A stretch of DNA of 64,000 bases from Paractinoplanes pyxinae (GTDB taxonomy: Bacteria; Actinomycetota; Actinomycetes; Mycobacteriales; Micromonosporaceae), in NCBI RefSeq assembly GCF_026626335.1, contig NZ_JAPNTZ010000002.1, forward strand, positions 124,001-188,000. The letters run 5' to 3'. Below, in pieces: positions 16,985 through 25,955 of the stretch. Every line of letters begins with the position of its first letter. Position 1 is the first letter of the stretch. The notes under the pieces are model-generated. The model was not told the origin of the DNA. It saw only the letters and a list, made by a program, of their open reading frames with translations, and did no database searches. Both the position numbers and the translations under genes were made by a program.

Positions 16985-18190
16985 TCACCCCAGGAAGGCA
17001 TGACCCTCCCCCCGGTACGTCGGGGCCGGCGTCGCTGACCCGCCGTCGACGAGTTGCAACTCGTTGACGTGCTCGCACAGCTCGCCGGCCTTGGCGTGAC
17101 GGAACCAGACCCGGTCGCCCGGGCGCAGCGTGCCGGCCACGTCGCCGACCAGCGGCGTCTGCACCTCGCCGGGGCCCTCGTCGGGCTTGAAGGCCAGACC
17201 TTCGGGCAGGTACGGGGTCGGCTGGCGGGACGTCTCGGCCGGGCCTGAGGCGATCCAGCCGCCGCCGAGCACGGTGGCGATCCGCGGCGCCGGGCGGCGC
17301 ACGACGCTGAGCGCGAAGAACGCGGCCGGGGTCGGGCGCCACGCCGAGTAGGCGTCGAACAGGGTCGGCCCGTACAGGCCGGAGCCGGCGGTGACCTCGG
17401 TGACCACCGGGTCCGAGCCGCTGGCGGCCACGCTGCCGGTGCCGCCGGCGTTGACGAACTTGAGGTCGGCGTGCTCGCGCACGGCGGCCACGGCCTCGGC
17501 GCGGCGGCGCAGGATCTCGGGGAACGAGCGGGACTGCATGAGCCGGATCACCCGGCCGCGCAGCGCCTGGCCGGGCGGAAGGTCGCCCAGTCCGGCGATC
17601 TGGGCCTCGTACGACATCATCCCGACCAATGCGAAGCCGGGCCGCGCAACCAGACGGCGGGCCAGCGCTCCGGCCTGACCGGCGGTGTGCACGGGGGAGC
17701 GGCGGACACCCAGGTGCAGGGGGCCGCCGGGACGCCAGGACGAGTCGAGATCCAGACACAGCCGCACCGCCGGACGGTCACCCGGAGGAGTCACCTGATC
17801 CACCAGATCGAGGTGCGAGGGGTGATCCACCATGATCGTGATGGCCGCGGCCAGCTTGGGGTCGGTGGTCAGCTCGCGCATCGCGGTGCGATCGACCGAC
17901 GGGTACGCCACCAGCACGTCATCGGTGAGCCCGGAGCGCACGAGCCAGATTGCTTCGGGCAGCGTGTACGCCATCACGCCGTGCCAGCCGGGGGCGGCCA
18001 GCACACGTTCCAGCAGCGTGCGGCACCGCACGGACTTGCTGGCGACCCGCAGCGGCTTGCCCTGCGACCGCGCGGCCAACTGGGCGGCGTTGTCGTCGAA
18101 GGCGGCGAGGTCGACGGCCGCGACGGGCGTCTCGAGATGCGCGGTGGCCCGGTCGAGCCGCTCCTTCAAAGCAGTGCGGTCTTCGATCAC
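16985..18190 (-). CDS. PLP-dependent amino acid deaminase/aldolase (alanine-racemase-fold)
   Basis: 401 residues, starting at GTG. The N-terminal alanine-racemase-type barrel has TPVAAVDLAAFDDNAAQLAA and the PLP lysine in RVASKSVRC (Lys52). The C-terminal D-serine-dehydratase-like domain (LPEGLAFKPDEGPGEVQTPL, then PGDRVWFRHAKAGELCEHVN) has the His/Cys zinc-binding residues of D-threonine aldolase and D-serine dehydratase relatives. Members are annotated as amino acid deaminase/aldolase, and the substrate is not established. It starts close to the divergent MFS-kinase gene and ends 8 bases from the TetR gene. Confidence 0.85.
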   Translation of the reverse strand: MIEDRTALKERLDRATAHLETPVAAVDLAAFDDNAAQLAARSQGKPLRVASKSVRCRTLLERVLAAPGWHGVMAYTLPEAIWLVRSGLTDDVLVAYPSVDRTAMRELTTDPKLAAAITIMVDHPSHLDLVDQVTPPGDRPAVRLCLDLDSSWRPGGPLHLGVRRSPVHTAGQAGALARRLVARPGFALVGMMSYEAQIAGLGDLPPGQALRGRVIRLMQSRSFPEILRRRAEAVAAVREHADLKFVNAGGTGSVAASGSDPVVTEVTAGSGLYGPTLFDAYSAWRPTPAAFFALSVVRRPAPRIATVLGGGWIASGPAETSRQPTPYLPEGLAFKPDEGPGEVQTPLVGDVAGTLRPGDRVWFRHAKAGELCEHVNELQLVDGGSATPAPTYRGEGHAFLG

Positions 18191-18318
18191 GTCAGCACGG
18201 TATCGCCGTTACCGGTTATGCGAAACCTCTTCACTTCTTCGATACCCGAACGTGGGTCACCTGGCCGCGTGTGGCCGCCCGATAGAGTGCACCTGCAGCA
18301 ATCACGGGAGGTAAGGCC

Positions 18319-20664
18319 ATCGACAGCGAAAAGCGGGACTCCGGACCGGTTGACCTGTCGGGCGCGGCGGCGCTGCGATCAGTGCTGCGCATCCGGCCCT
18401 TCCGTCGTCTCTGGCTCGTGCTGGGCCTGGCCTCGTTCGGCGACTGGATCGGCCTGCTGGCCACCGGCATCTTCGCCGCCGCCCAGTTCGAGAGCAGCGC
18501 CGGCCAGGGCGCCGCGTTCGGTGGCACGATCGCCGTCCGCCTCCTGCCTGCCCTGCTGCTCGGCCCGATCGCCGGTGTCTTCGCCGACCGGTTCGACCGG
18601 CGCTACACCATGGTCATCACGGACCTCATCCGGTTCGTCTTCTACGGCTCAATTCCGCTGGTCCCGCTGTTCGGCGGGTCACCGGGCGTCACCGTGGCCT
18701 GGGCGACCATCGCCACGTTCATCGGCGAGACGATTACGCTGATCTGGATCCCGGCCAAAGAGGCTGCGGTCCCGAATCTCATCCCTAAGTCGCGGATCGA
18801 GGTCTCGAACCAGCTCACTCTGGTCACCACCTACGGCATCACGCCCATCCTGGCCGCCCTGGCCCTCTCCGCCCTCACCGCGGGCATCCAGCAATCCGGC
18901 GCCACCCTGCCCGACTGGGCCCAGCCGGTGCAGATCGCGCTCTACCTGAACGCGATCTCGCGCCTCGCCACCGCGCTCACCGTCTTCTTCGGAATCAAAG
19001 AGATCGGCGGCAAGAGCGAGCAGCGGCAGCAGGACGCCCAGCAGCAGAGCATGACCAAGCAGTTCCTCGACGGCTGGAAGTACATCGGCACCACCCCGCT
19101 CGTGCGCGGCCTGGTGCTGGGCATCTTCGGCGCGTTCGCGGCGGGCGGCGTGGTGATCGGCGCGGCCAAGACCTTCGCCACCTCGCTGGGCGCCGGTGAG
19201 GCCGCGTTCTACCTGCTCTTCGGCACCATCTTCATGGGCCTGGCGGTCGGCATCGGCCTCGGCCCGATGATCATCCGGGATCTGTCCCGTCGGCGCTGGT
19301 TCGGCATGAGCATCGTGCTGGCCAGCGGATCGGTGATGTTCCTGGGCGTCGCCTTCCACCTGTCCATGGCGCTGGTGGGCGCGCTGCTGGTCGGCGCGGG
19401 GGCGGGCATGGCGTTCCTGGCCGGCACGACCCTGCTCTACGGCGAGGTCGACGACGCCGTACGCGGTCGGGTCTTCGCCGTCGTGCAGATCGGCGTGCGG
19501 ATGGTGCTCCTGCTGGCCATCACGCTCTCCGGCTTCCTGGTCGGCCTGGGCAGCTCCCGCCGCGTCGACCTGGGCGCGCTCAGCTTCGACATCTCCTTCA
19601 CCCGCGTGCTGCTGCTGGTGGCGGGCGCGGTCGGGGTGTTCGTCGGCATCGGCTCCTTCCGCCAGATGGACGACAAGCGCGGCGTGCCGGTGCTGGCCGA
19701 CCTGTGGGGCTCGCTGCGCGGGCGGCCGCTGTCCCCGGCCGAGCAGTTCGTGCGCAGCGGCATCTTCATCGTCTTCGAAGGCGGCGAGGGGGCCGGCAAG
19801 TCGACCCAGGTCACCCGCCTGGCCGCCGCCCTGCAGGAGCAGGGCCGCGACGTGGTGGTCACCCGCGAGCCGGGCGCCACCGACGTCGGCGCCCGCATCC
19901 GCCAGCTGGTGCTCGACAAGAGCGAAAGCCCGTCGGCCCGGGCCGAGGCCCTGCTGTACGCGGCCGACCGGGCCCACCACGTCGCCACGGTGGTACGGCC
20001 GGCCCTGGCCCGCGGCGCGGTGGTGATCAGCGACCGCTACGTCGACTCGTCCCTGGCCTACCAGGGCGCGGGCCGCACGCTGCCGGTGGCCGAGATCAGC
20101 TGGCTGTCGTCGTGGGCGACCGGCGGCCTGAAGCCCGACCTGGTGGTGCTGCTCGACGTCGACCCGGGCGTCGGCCTCAACCGGGTCGACTCCCGGGGCG
20201 AGGGCGCCGACCGCCTCGAGAGCGAGTCCAGGGCCTTCCACGAGCGGGTGCGCTACGCCTTCCTCGACCTGGCCGCCGCCGACCCGAAGCGCTACCTGGT
20301 GCTGGACGCGGCCCGCCCGATCGACGAACTGTCCACCGCCGTGAGCGACCGCCTCACCACCCTGCTGGGCGCCGCGGAACCGGCCCACCCGGCCCCCGCC
20401 TCGACCGACCTGCCTCCCACACCCGATTTCGAGGCCCCCGACCTGACCGCCGTCCCCGACCGCCGAATCGGCCCCGACGACCGCCGAGCCGCCACCAGCG
20501 CCACCAGCGCCACCAGGGCCGACAACGGTGCGCCGGCTGGCGACCGGCCCGCGCGCCGGGCCGACGGCCGTGACGGGGAGCCGCCGCTCGAAGAGATGGC
20601 GGAACTGATCGGCATCAACGACGACGAAACCCCGGACGGCCCCACCCACGCCGGCCGCCGCTGA
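18319..20664 (+). CDS. tmk: MFS transporter fused to thymidylate kinase
   Basis: The frame joins a 12-helix MFS-type domain (residues about 20-430) to a full dTMP kinase: P-loop [36 protein letters not shown] and a lid region. An acidic, disordered 95-residue tail follows. The kinase converts dTMP to dTDP and is presumably on the cytoplasmic face. MFS-Tmk fusions are known in actinobacteria. The start is unusual: GGGAGGT lies 6 bases before an ATC at 18319, whereas the first canonical codon (GTG 18382) has no ribosome site and would drop 21 hydrophilic residues ([14 protein letters not shown]). An in-frame TAG lies at 18283, so no ATG or GTG start is available upstream. With ATC the protein is 781 residues. 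Confidence 0.9.
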   Translation: MDSEKRDSGPVDLSGAAALRSVLRIRPFRRLWLVLGLASFGDWIGLLATGIFAAAQFESSAGQGAAFGGTIAVRLLPALLLGPIAGVFADRFDRRYTMVITDLIRFVFYGSIPLVPLFGGSPGVTVAWATIATFIGETITLIWIPAKEAAVPNLIPKSRIEVSNQLTLVTTYGITPILAALALSALTAGIQQSGATLPDWAQPVQIALYLNAISRLATALTVFFGIKEIGGKSEQRQQDAQQQSMTKQFLDGWKYIGTTPLVRGLVLGIFGAFAAGGVVIGAAKTFATSLGAGEAAFYLLFGTIFMGLAVGIGLGPMIIRDLSRRRWFGMSIVLASGSVMFLGVAFHLSMALVGALLVGAGAGMAFLAGTTLLYGEVDDAVRGRVFAVVQIGVRMVLLLAITLSGFLVGLGSSRRVDLGALSFDISFTRVLLLVAGAVGVFVGIGSFRQMDDKRGVPVLADLWGSLRGRPLSPAEQFVRSGIFIVFEGGEGAGKSTQVTRLAAALQEQGRDVVVTREPGATDVGARIRQLVLDKSESPSARAEALLYAADRAHHVATVVRPALARGAVVISDRYVDSSLAYQGAGRTLPVAEISWLSSWATGGLKPDLVVLLDVDPGVGLNRVDSRGEGADRLESESRAFHERVRYAFLDLAAADPKRYLVLDAARPIDELSTAVSDRLTTLLGAAEPAHPAPASTDLPPTPDFEAPDLTAVPDRRIGPDDRRAATSATSATRADNGAPAGDRPARRADGRDGEPPLEEMAELIGINDDETPDGPTHAGRR

Positions 20665-20668
20665 CGCC

Positions 20669-20745
20669 CAGCGCCCGCGTTACGCCGCGATCCGGCCCGC
20701 GTTACGCCGCGATCCGGCCCGCGCTGCGCCGCGATCCGGTCCGTG
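20669..20745 (+). repeat. 22-bp tandem repeat (three copies) after tmk
   Basis: The unit GTTACGCCGCGATCCGGCCC plus two bases occurs three times head to tail immediately after the tmk stop; the third copy is slightly diverged. Confidence 0.85.
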
Positions 20746-21049
20746 CCCAACCATCGCCGGCGGGGCAGGCCAGCTCAGCAACCGCGCTCTGCACTTCGCG
20801 CCGGCTGCCTGCGGCTTTGGATCAGCCCGCGGTGCCTGCGGCTCGAGGCCCGAGTCGCATTCTGTTCGACGTCAGCCGGGTTACCTGTGGCCCGACGAAC
20901 GCCGGCCGCCGCTGACGTCCAGTGTCCGCGCGCCGAGCCCTCAGCCCGGCTCAACAGCCGCGATCTGCGCGTCGCGCCGGTTGCCTGCGGTCTGGGTCAG
21001 TCGCGGCTTCCTGCGGCTCGGGGTCGATCGGGGTTGCCTGCGGCTCGGG
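20746..21049. repeat. Diverged duplicated segments, no gene
   Basis: No convincing gene is seen in this spacer between the convergent tmk and holB genes. It contains two diverged copies of an approximately 80-bp segment (from 20771 and from 20948, sharing GCGCCGGYTGCCTGCGG). A copy of the tmk 3' end, including its stop codon (GCCGGCCGCCGCTGACG), is present near 20902, the original being at 20653. Confidence 0.65.
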
Positions 21050-22243
21050 TCAGCCGCGCCAGAGGGTGAGCATCATGGCCTCTACGGCGATCTCGGGTTT
21101 GACGTTCTCGTCGATGGCCTGGCGGCAGGCGAGCACCGCTTCGAGGCGGCGCAGGGCGCTCTCGGGCGACCACTTGCCGGCGGCGGCCTGGGACTGCGTG
21201 GCCACGTCGGTGTGCACGACGCCGACGGGCGCGTGCATGTTCGTGATCAGCACGTCGCGGTAGAAGCCGGCCAGGTCGACCAGGGCGCGGTCGAGCGCGT
21301 CCCGCTTCGAGCGAGTGGCCCGGGACTTCTGCCTGCGCTCGAGATCTTTCAGCTGGCCGGCCGCGCCGCGCATCGCACCGGCCGCGCCCCGGCCGGTGCC
21401 GCCGGCGCCCAGCGCCTGTTCCAGCGCGGCGCGTTCCGAAGCGTCCGTCTCGACCAGCAGTTCGGCCGCCTCGGCCTCGGCTGCCTTGATCAGAGCGCTC
21501 GCCGCCTCGAAGCAGGCGCCCACCCCGGTGAGCCGCCGCGGCACCGACAGCACGGCCTCACGCCGCCCACGGGCGTCGGGGTCGTTGGCCAGCCGCTTCG
21601 CCCGCCCCACGTGGCCCTGCGCGGCGGCGGCGGCCCACGACGCCACGTCGGGCTTCACGCCGTCACGCCGCACCAAGACTTCGGCCACCGCATCGGCCGG
21701 CGGCTGCCGCAGCGCCACCACCCGGCACCGGGACCGAATGGTCACCGAAATGTCGTCGGGATGGGTCGACGGCGTACAAAGAAGGAAAACCGTACGAGGA
21801 GGCGGTTCTTCGATCGCCTTGAGCAGCGCGTTGCCCGCCTGCTCGGTGAGGCGGTCGGCGTCCTCGATCACCACGATCTGCCACCGGCCGCCCGACGGCG
21901 CGCTCGCCGCCCGCAGAACCAGCGCGCGCATCTCGTTGACGCCGATCGACAACCCCTCGGGCACCACAAAACGTACGTCGGCATGGGTCTTGCCCAGCGT
22001 GGTGTGGCACCCGTGACACTCGCCGCAACCGGCCCCGCCACGCTCGCACTGGAGAGCGGCCGCGAAGGCGCGCGCGGCCACCGACCGGCCGCTGCCCGGC
22101 GGACCCGTGAAGATCCAGGCGTGGGTCATCGCGCCGGCGGGCACCTGTTCGCCGGCCACGACCCGGGCCGCCGCCGCGGCAGCCTGCCGCAGCGTGGCCA
22201 CCGGCTCGGCCTGGCCCACCAGATCAGCGAAGACGTCATTCAC
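21050..22243 (-). CDS. holB: DNA polymerase III delta' subunit
   Basis: 397 residues, from a GTG. The AAA+ clamp-loader fold is recognised from VFADLVGQ, then ALMTHAW-type strand and Walker A GPPGSGRS (note Arg for Lys, usual for delta', which is a poor ATPase), a zinc module CERGGAGCGECHGCH, VVIEDADRLTEQAGNALLK, and sensor-1 region. It forms part of the clamp-loader complex with DnaX and HolA. It is divergent from the YbaB gene, with an inverted pair of DnaA boxes in the shared promoter region. It is adjacent to tmk on one side and in the same neighbourhood as ricT, the usual actinobacterial order. Confidence 0.93.
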   Translation of the reverse strand: MNDVFADLVGQAEPVATLRQAAAAAARVVAGEQVPAGAMTHAWIFTGPPGSGRSVAARAFAAALQCERGGAGCGECHGCHTTLGKTHADVRFVVPEGLSIGVNEMRALVLRAASAPSGGRWQIVVIEDADRLTEQAGNALLKAIEEPPPRTVFLLCTPSTHPDDISVTIRSRCRVVALRQPPADAVAEVLVRRDGVKPDVASWAAAAAQGHVGRAKRLANDPDARGRREAVLSVPRRLTGVGACFEAASALIKAAEAEAAELLVETDASERAALEQALGAGGTGRGAAGAMRGAAGQLKDLERRQKSRATRSKRDALDRALVDLAGFYRDVLITNMHAPVGVVHTDVATQSQAAAGKWSPESALRRLEAVLACRQAIDENVKPEIAVEAMMLTLWRG

Positions 22244-22283
22244 GGCACCGATGGTATTGCGGACCTCCGACAGAATGCCCGCC

Positions 22284-22313
22284 CTGTGGATAGCGGCCTC
22301 GAGTTATCCACAG
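22284..22313. promoter_or_regulatory. Inverted pair of DnaA boxes in the holB/ybaB divergent promoter
   Basis: CTGTGGATA (22284-22292) and TATCCACAG (22305-22313) form a 9-bp inverted repeat with a 12-bp gap. The right arm contains a perfect DnaA box TTATCCACA (22304-22312), and the left arm is a one-mismatch box on the opposite strand. It lies 40-70 bp upstream of the holB start. Confidence 0.7.
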
Positions 22314-22406
22314 TGGAAAACAAGCCGTAGCGAAGGCGTCACTCTTCCGGGTACGGTCTGGTCCCGGTCCGCGACGGCGCATTGACACACCGTGAGGAGC
22401 CTCGGC

Positions 22407-22733
22407 ATGGCACGTGAGATCGACGAGGCCTGGATCAGCGAAGCCATCGAGAGGCATCGACGTGTCGAAGAGCTGCGCGGTGACTACGACCGGGCCGTCG
22501 AGTCCCACGAGGTCTCGGTCCACTCACCCGACAACACCATCGAGGTCACCGTGACCGCATCCGGTCGCATCACTAATATCCAGATCCACGGCGGTCTGCA
22601 GCATCGCAACCCGGCCGAGTTCAGCCGCGAGCTGCAGGCCGCGGTGGGCAGCGCCGCCGACGCGGCCCGCTGGGCTCGCGAGAAGCTGCACGACGAGGTC
22701 TTCGAGAAGTTCCGTTCCCTGGGCGAGGCCTGA
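22407..22733 (+). CDS. YbaB/EbfC-like nucleoid-associated protein
   Basis: 108 residues from ATG 22407, with GAGGAG 8 bases upstream. It has an N-terminal helix, then a beta hairpin typical of YbaB (SPDNTIEVTVTASGRITNIQ) and a long C-terminal helix (ELQAAVGSAADAARWAREKL). YbaB-fold proteins dimerise and bind DNA, but in actinobacteria many are linked to ESX-type genes, as here, where two WXG100-like genes follow with 1-2 base spacing. Its role in such operons is unknown. Lengths and domain limits are normal for the family. Confidence 0.8.
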   Translation: MAREIDEAWISEAIERHRRVEELRGDYDRAVESHEVSVHSPDNTIEVTVTASGRITNIQIHGGLQHRNPAEFSRELQAAVGSAADAARWAREKLHDEVFEKFRSLGEA

Positions 22734-22734
22734 C

Positions 22735-23052
22735 GTGGATGATCTGCCCGACCGGCTCGACCAGGCCGCCGACGCCCTGACCGCCCTCTCCCGCGACGTT
22801 CCGGCTCTGGCCGTGGCGCCCGGCGCTTTCTCGGCGCCTCCGCCCCTGGCCGCTGCTGGCGGCCCTGGTTTGCCCGCTCGGCTCGGGGGAGCCCTGCATG
22901 ACCACTGGACAGCCGTGCTCGACGCGCGTGCCAGTGAGGCGTCGGCGGCTGCCGCTCGGCTGGCCGAGTTGTCGCGCTCGGTGCGGATCACCCGCCAGCA
23001 GTACGCCGAAACTGACGAGGCGGTCGAGCGCCGTTTCCAGCGGGAGGTGTGA
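22735..23052 (+). CDS. Small ESX/EspC-like helical protein
   Basis: 105 residues starting at GTG one base after the ybaB-like stop. Mostly helical, with a Pro/Ala/Gly-rich loop between two helices (LPDRLDQAADALTALSRDVP and SEASAAAARLAELSRSVRIT). It ends with the conserved tail RQQYAETDEAVERRFQ, which resembles the end of type VII secretion targets of the DUF2580/EspC kind (YxxxD/E pattern). No signal peptide. It is probably a secreted or partner protein of the next gene product. The assignment rests on pattern and context. Confidence 0.6.
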   Translation: MDDLPDRLDQAADALTALSRDVPALAVAPGAFSAPPPLAAAGGPGLPARLGGALHDHWTAVLDARASEASAAAARLAELSRSVRITRQQYAETDEAVERRFQREV

Positions 23053-23663
23053 TGGATCGGCTCGACTCGGTTCTCGATGCCGCCACGCCGTTGTTGCGCC
23101 GGGCGGAAGAGGTCCTGGAGGCCGCCGGGGCTCCGATCGGCCACCCGCTGTGGGGGCACCTTCGCCGCGTACGACTGATGCCCGCCGACGCCGCCGCCGC
23201 CGTGGCCGGGCTACGTCCTCCGGCCCTGGCCGACGCCGCCGCCGACCTGCGGGCGGACGCCCGGGTGTGTGCCGGCGTCGCCTCCTCGTTGCCTTCGCCC
23301 GGCCAGTGGGAAGGGGAAGCGGCCGAAGCCTACGAAGACCAGCGCCGCCGCTTCGCCGGCCATCTCTCCGGTACGGGCGAAAGCCTCGACGAGCGCTTCG
23401 AAGCGACCGCCGATCTGGCCGCGGCCCTGCACGACTGGATGGTGCGCACCCGCGACAATCTGGCGTCCGCCCTGGCCGACGCGCTGAGCTCCGCCGAGGC
23501 CGTGATTCTGGCTGCTCCGCTGGCGTACCCGCCCTCGCCGGCCGAGATCAAGGCGGCGGCCGATCTGGCCTCGCACGTCCTCGACGTTGTGGCCACCGAC
23601 TACGCCGAGGCGGAAGATCTTCTGCACGGCTCTCAAGAGCTGGCCAACCCGGTCCCGATGTGA
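23052..23663 (+). CDS. WXG100-like protein, probable type VII secretion substrate
   Basis: 203 residues. The ATG overlaps the previous stop (TGATG), and GGGAGG lies 4 bases upstream. The central part contains the WxG-type turn (GQWEGEAAEAYEDQRRRFAG) between two amphipathic helices, as in WXG100 proteins. A C-terminal helix includes YAEAEDLL, similar to the YxxxD/E export signal. No ESX core genes (EccC, EccD) are in the window, so the secretion machinery must be elsewhere. A long hairpin about 80 bases downstream may terminate the three-gene operon. Confidence 0.65.
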   Translation: MDRLDSVLDAATPLLRRAEEVLEAAGAPIGHPLWGHLRRVRLMPADAAAAVAGLRPPALADAAADLRADARVCAGVASSLPSPGQWEGEAAEAYEDQRRRFAGHLSGTGESLDERFEATADLAAALHDWMVRTRDNLASALADALSSAEAVILAAPLAYPPSPAEIKAAADLASHVLDVVATDYAEAEDLLHGSQELANPVPM

Positions 23664-23770
23664 CCAAGGGCTGTTCGCATGAGGCGGCGCCGCATTCGCA
23701 CCAACCTGGTCGCGATCGCCCCAGGGCTGTTCGCATGGGCGCGGCGCCACATTCGGACAACCGGAAGAAC
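23664..23770 (+). repeat. Two direct copies of a 50-bp palindromic element
   Basis: Two copies about 57 bp apart start CCARGGGCTGTTCGCATG and contain a GGCGCGGCGCC-like inverted repeat followed by CATTCG. The rest of this 338-bp convergent spacer shows no gene. Confidence 0.6.
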
Positions 23771-23787
23771 CCGAATGCGACGCCGCG
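23740..23787 (+). terminator. Long hairpin after the YbaB/WXG operon
   Basis: A 17-bp stem (15 of 17 paired) from CGCGGCGCCACATTCGG and CCGAATGCGACGCCGCG with a 14-base loop. It lies about 77 bases after the WXG gene, so it is a likely terminator. Confidence 0.6.
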
Positions 23788-23965
23788 ACCTCCTGCACCC
23801 CCCGCAGGTGTAGGGACCACTCAACGCTACGCATCGATGATTGTCTCGGGGTTCGGGCGGCTTCCGGCCGCTCGGACGATCAGGATGGGACATCCGTTCG
23901 GGTGCGGCTCACCCATCAGGAGATCGACATGTCTCCATCCGGATGACCCGGTTCCGGTAAGGGCG

Positions 23966-23995
23966 GACGGGCGGCCCCGCACGAGACCGCCCGTC
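23966..23995 (-). terminator. Terminator of the LPXTG protein gene
   Basis: A perfect 9-bp stem, GACGGGCGG/CCGCCCGTC, with a 12-base loop directly downstream of the stop of the minus-strand gene. Confidence 0.75.
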
Positions 23996-24001
23996 GATCC
24001 G

Positions 24002-25798
24002 TCAGGAGTGCGTACGGCGGCGGCGCACAGTCAGCAGCACAGCGATTACACCGGCCAGCAGCAGCCCTCCGCCCGCCAGGGCCACCCGGGTCACGTTCGA
24101 GCCGGTGACCGGAAGTCCGCCGCCCCCGCCCGACGACGCGACCTCTCCCGCCGCGGGCGAGACCGCCGCAGCCTCCAGCACGCCCAGCGCCATGGTCAGC
24201 GACACGTCAGAGGCGGCGCCGTAGCCCTTGGAGCCCGACGACTTGGTCATCGACACCTTGATGGCCGACGCCCGGGCCGCGATGGCCTGGCCCTTGATGG
24301 CGTGCCGCACGTCGCCCAGCGCCACCCGCAGCTTGATCCCGCTGGTCGCGGTCGGCGCCGACTCGGTCGTGGGCGCGGCGACCGGCGGAAGGTCCGGCAC
24401 GGCCGGCACGGGCATCGGCTCGGCCTTCCGCAGGCGGTCGGCCTCGGTGAGGTTCGGCGCGGACTCCATCTCGTGGTACTGCGGGGTCACCGAGATGTCG
24501 ACGTGCTCACCGGCCGTCCTCAGCCGCCGGGTCGTGATGCCGTCGCCGGAAACCTCGACGACCGCGGGGCGATAGTCGATCTTGCCGCCGGAGCCGGCCG
24601 ACATCGTCGCCTCGAGAACGGGAGCCTGCAGAATACGCAGCTGGATCTGGCCGCCGGCCAGCTCGACCCGGCCGGCGGTCATCGTCGACCGGGCGATCGA
24701 GCGGGTCTCGTCCCCGCGGCGGTCCAGGGCGGTCGTGCCGCGGCTCGTCATCGGGCCCGGCACGCGAACCAGGTTGTTCAGCAGGCTGACGCTGTTCAGG
24801 GAGGCGTCGGCCCGCCCGGTTTCGCCGGCCATCCGGCCGCAGGCCATTTCCGTGTCCCACTGGGCGTGCGTACCCAAACCGCCCTTGCCCAGACGCAGCG
24901 GACCGGCCTTCCCGGCCGGAGTCGAACGCCGGGTCGCCTTGATGTTGGTCGGCGGCGCCTGCTGGAGCAGCGGCTTCACCATTGCCGCGTACTTCCCCGA
25001 CGCCTTGTCGCCGGGGTAGCCGTCCAGCGTCCGGGCATAGGCGGCCGACGCGATCGGGGCTTGCGCGATCATCGCCGTACGGGCCTCACCCAGCCTGACC
25101 TCGGCCAGCGAAACGGACTTCGCGCGCTGTCCGCTGCTCGGGGCGTCCGAAGCCTCGTCGTCGCCACCGGCACTGTCTTCGTCCGCAGAATCACCGTCGC
25201 CGGCGTTGTCTTCGTCCACCGGCTCGCCGTCGCTGTCCTCGCCTGCGAGCTCACCGTCGCCGGCGCCGTCCTCGTCTGCGGGCTCATCGTCGTCGGCGTT
25301 GTCTTCGTCTACGGGCTCACCGCCACCGGTGCCGCCGGAGTCCAGGCCCTCCTTCAGGCCGTCGACCACCGCGCCACCACGCTGCGCGACGTCGCCGACG
25401 AGCCCGTCCTTGGGTGCGGAATTGCCGGTCCGCGCCTCCTGCCCCGGAAGGACGCCGAGGTACCCCAGGGCGCCCTCCCCGATCAGGCCGATCCCCTCGC
25501 TCAGGGTGTCGCTGTCCTCGGGATCGGGGATGATCGGGTCGTCGCCGCCGCTCAGCACCCGGTTGGCGGTGTTCCCGACCGTGCCCTTCTCCTGCCGGTC
25601 GCTGTTCGCTCGGGGCTGGTTCGCCAACGCGCGGACCTCCAACCGGTCGATCCGGAGCATCTCGGCCCCGGACTGGGCGGCGAAGTTCTCGGCCCGTTCG
25701 CAGGATGCGGGCGCCGCGAGGGCTGGTTGCGGTGCGGTGAGGGCGCTCGCGAAACCGAACGCGACGACACTGGCGGCCAGCGACCTGGCGGGCGTCAT
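24002..25798 (-). CDS. Sortase-anchored (LPVTG) surface protein
   Basis: 598 residues. It has an N-terminal signal peptide (RSLAASVVAFGFASALTAPQ, cleavage near ALA-AP). The C-terminal sorting signal is complete: LPVTG, then a hydrophobic helix (VALAGGGLLLAGVIAVLLTV) and an Arg-rich tail RRRRTHS. So it should be covalently attached to peptidoglycan by a sortase, which is not in the window. Between lie an acidic Asp/Glu repeat region (residues about 165-225, units like EPVDEDNAGDG), a Ser/Thr-rich part and a beta-rich C-terminal half. No enzyme motif was recognised. GGAGGAACCTTC before the ATG fixes the start. Confidence 0.88.
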   Translation of the reverse strand: MTPARSLAASVVAFGFASALTAPQPALAAPASCERAENFAAQSGAEMLRIDRLEVRALANQPRANSDRQEKGTVGNTANRVLSGGDDPIIPDPEDSDTLSEGIGLIGEGALGYLGVLPGQEARTGNSAPKDGLVGDVAQRGGAVVDGLKEGLDSGGTGGGEPVDEDNADDDEPADEDGAGDGELAGEDSDGEPVDEDNAGDGDSADEDSAGGDDEASDAPSSGQRAKSVSLAEVRLGEARTAMIAQAPIASAAYARTLDGYPGDKASGKYAAMVKPLLQQAPPTNIKATRRSTPAGKAGPLRLGKGGLGTHAQWDTEMACGRMAGETGRADASLNSVSLLNNLVRVPGPMTSRGTTALDRRGDETRSIARSTMTAGRVELAGGQIQLRILQAPVLEATMSAGSGGKIDYRPAVVEVSGDGITTRRLRTAGEHVDISVTPQYHEMESAPNLTEADRLRKAEPMPVPAVPDLPPVAAPTTESAPTATSGIKLRVALGDVRHAIKGQAIAARASAIKVSMTKSSGSKGYGAASDVSLTMALGVLEAAAVSPAAGEVASSGGGGGLPVTGSNVTRVALAGGGLLLAGVIAVLLTVRRRRTHS

Positions 25799-25955
25799 GA
25801 AGGTTCCTCCCGATTGGGCCGCACTGCTGCGGCGTCTACGGGTCTGCCCAACGAAGGTCTATCTGGGTGGTTGTGAAGCGTCGATGCGACAACCCTGTCG
25901 GGTAGCCCAAAACAGGCATTTGGTGCGGGCTGTCCGGCGTCGTACTGTGGTGACC

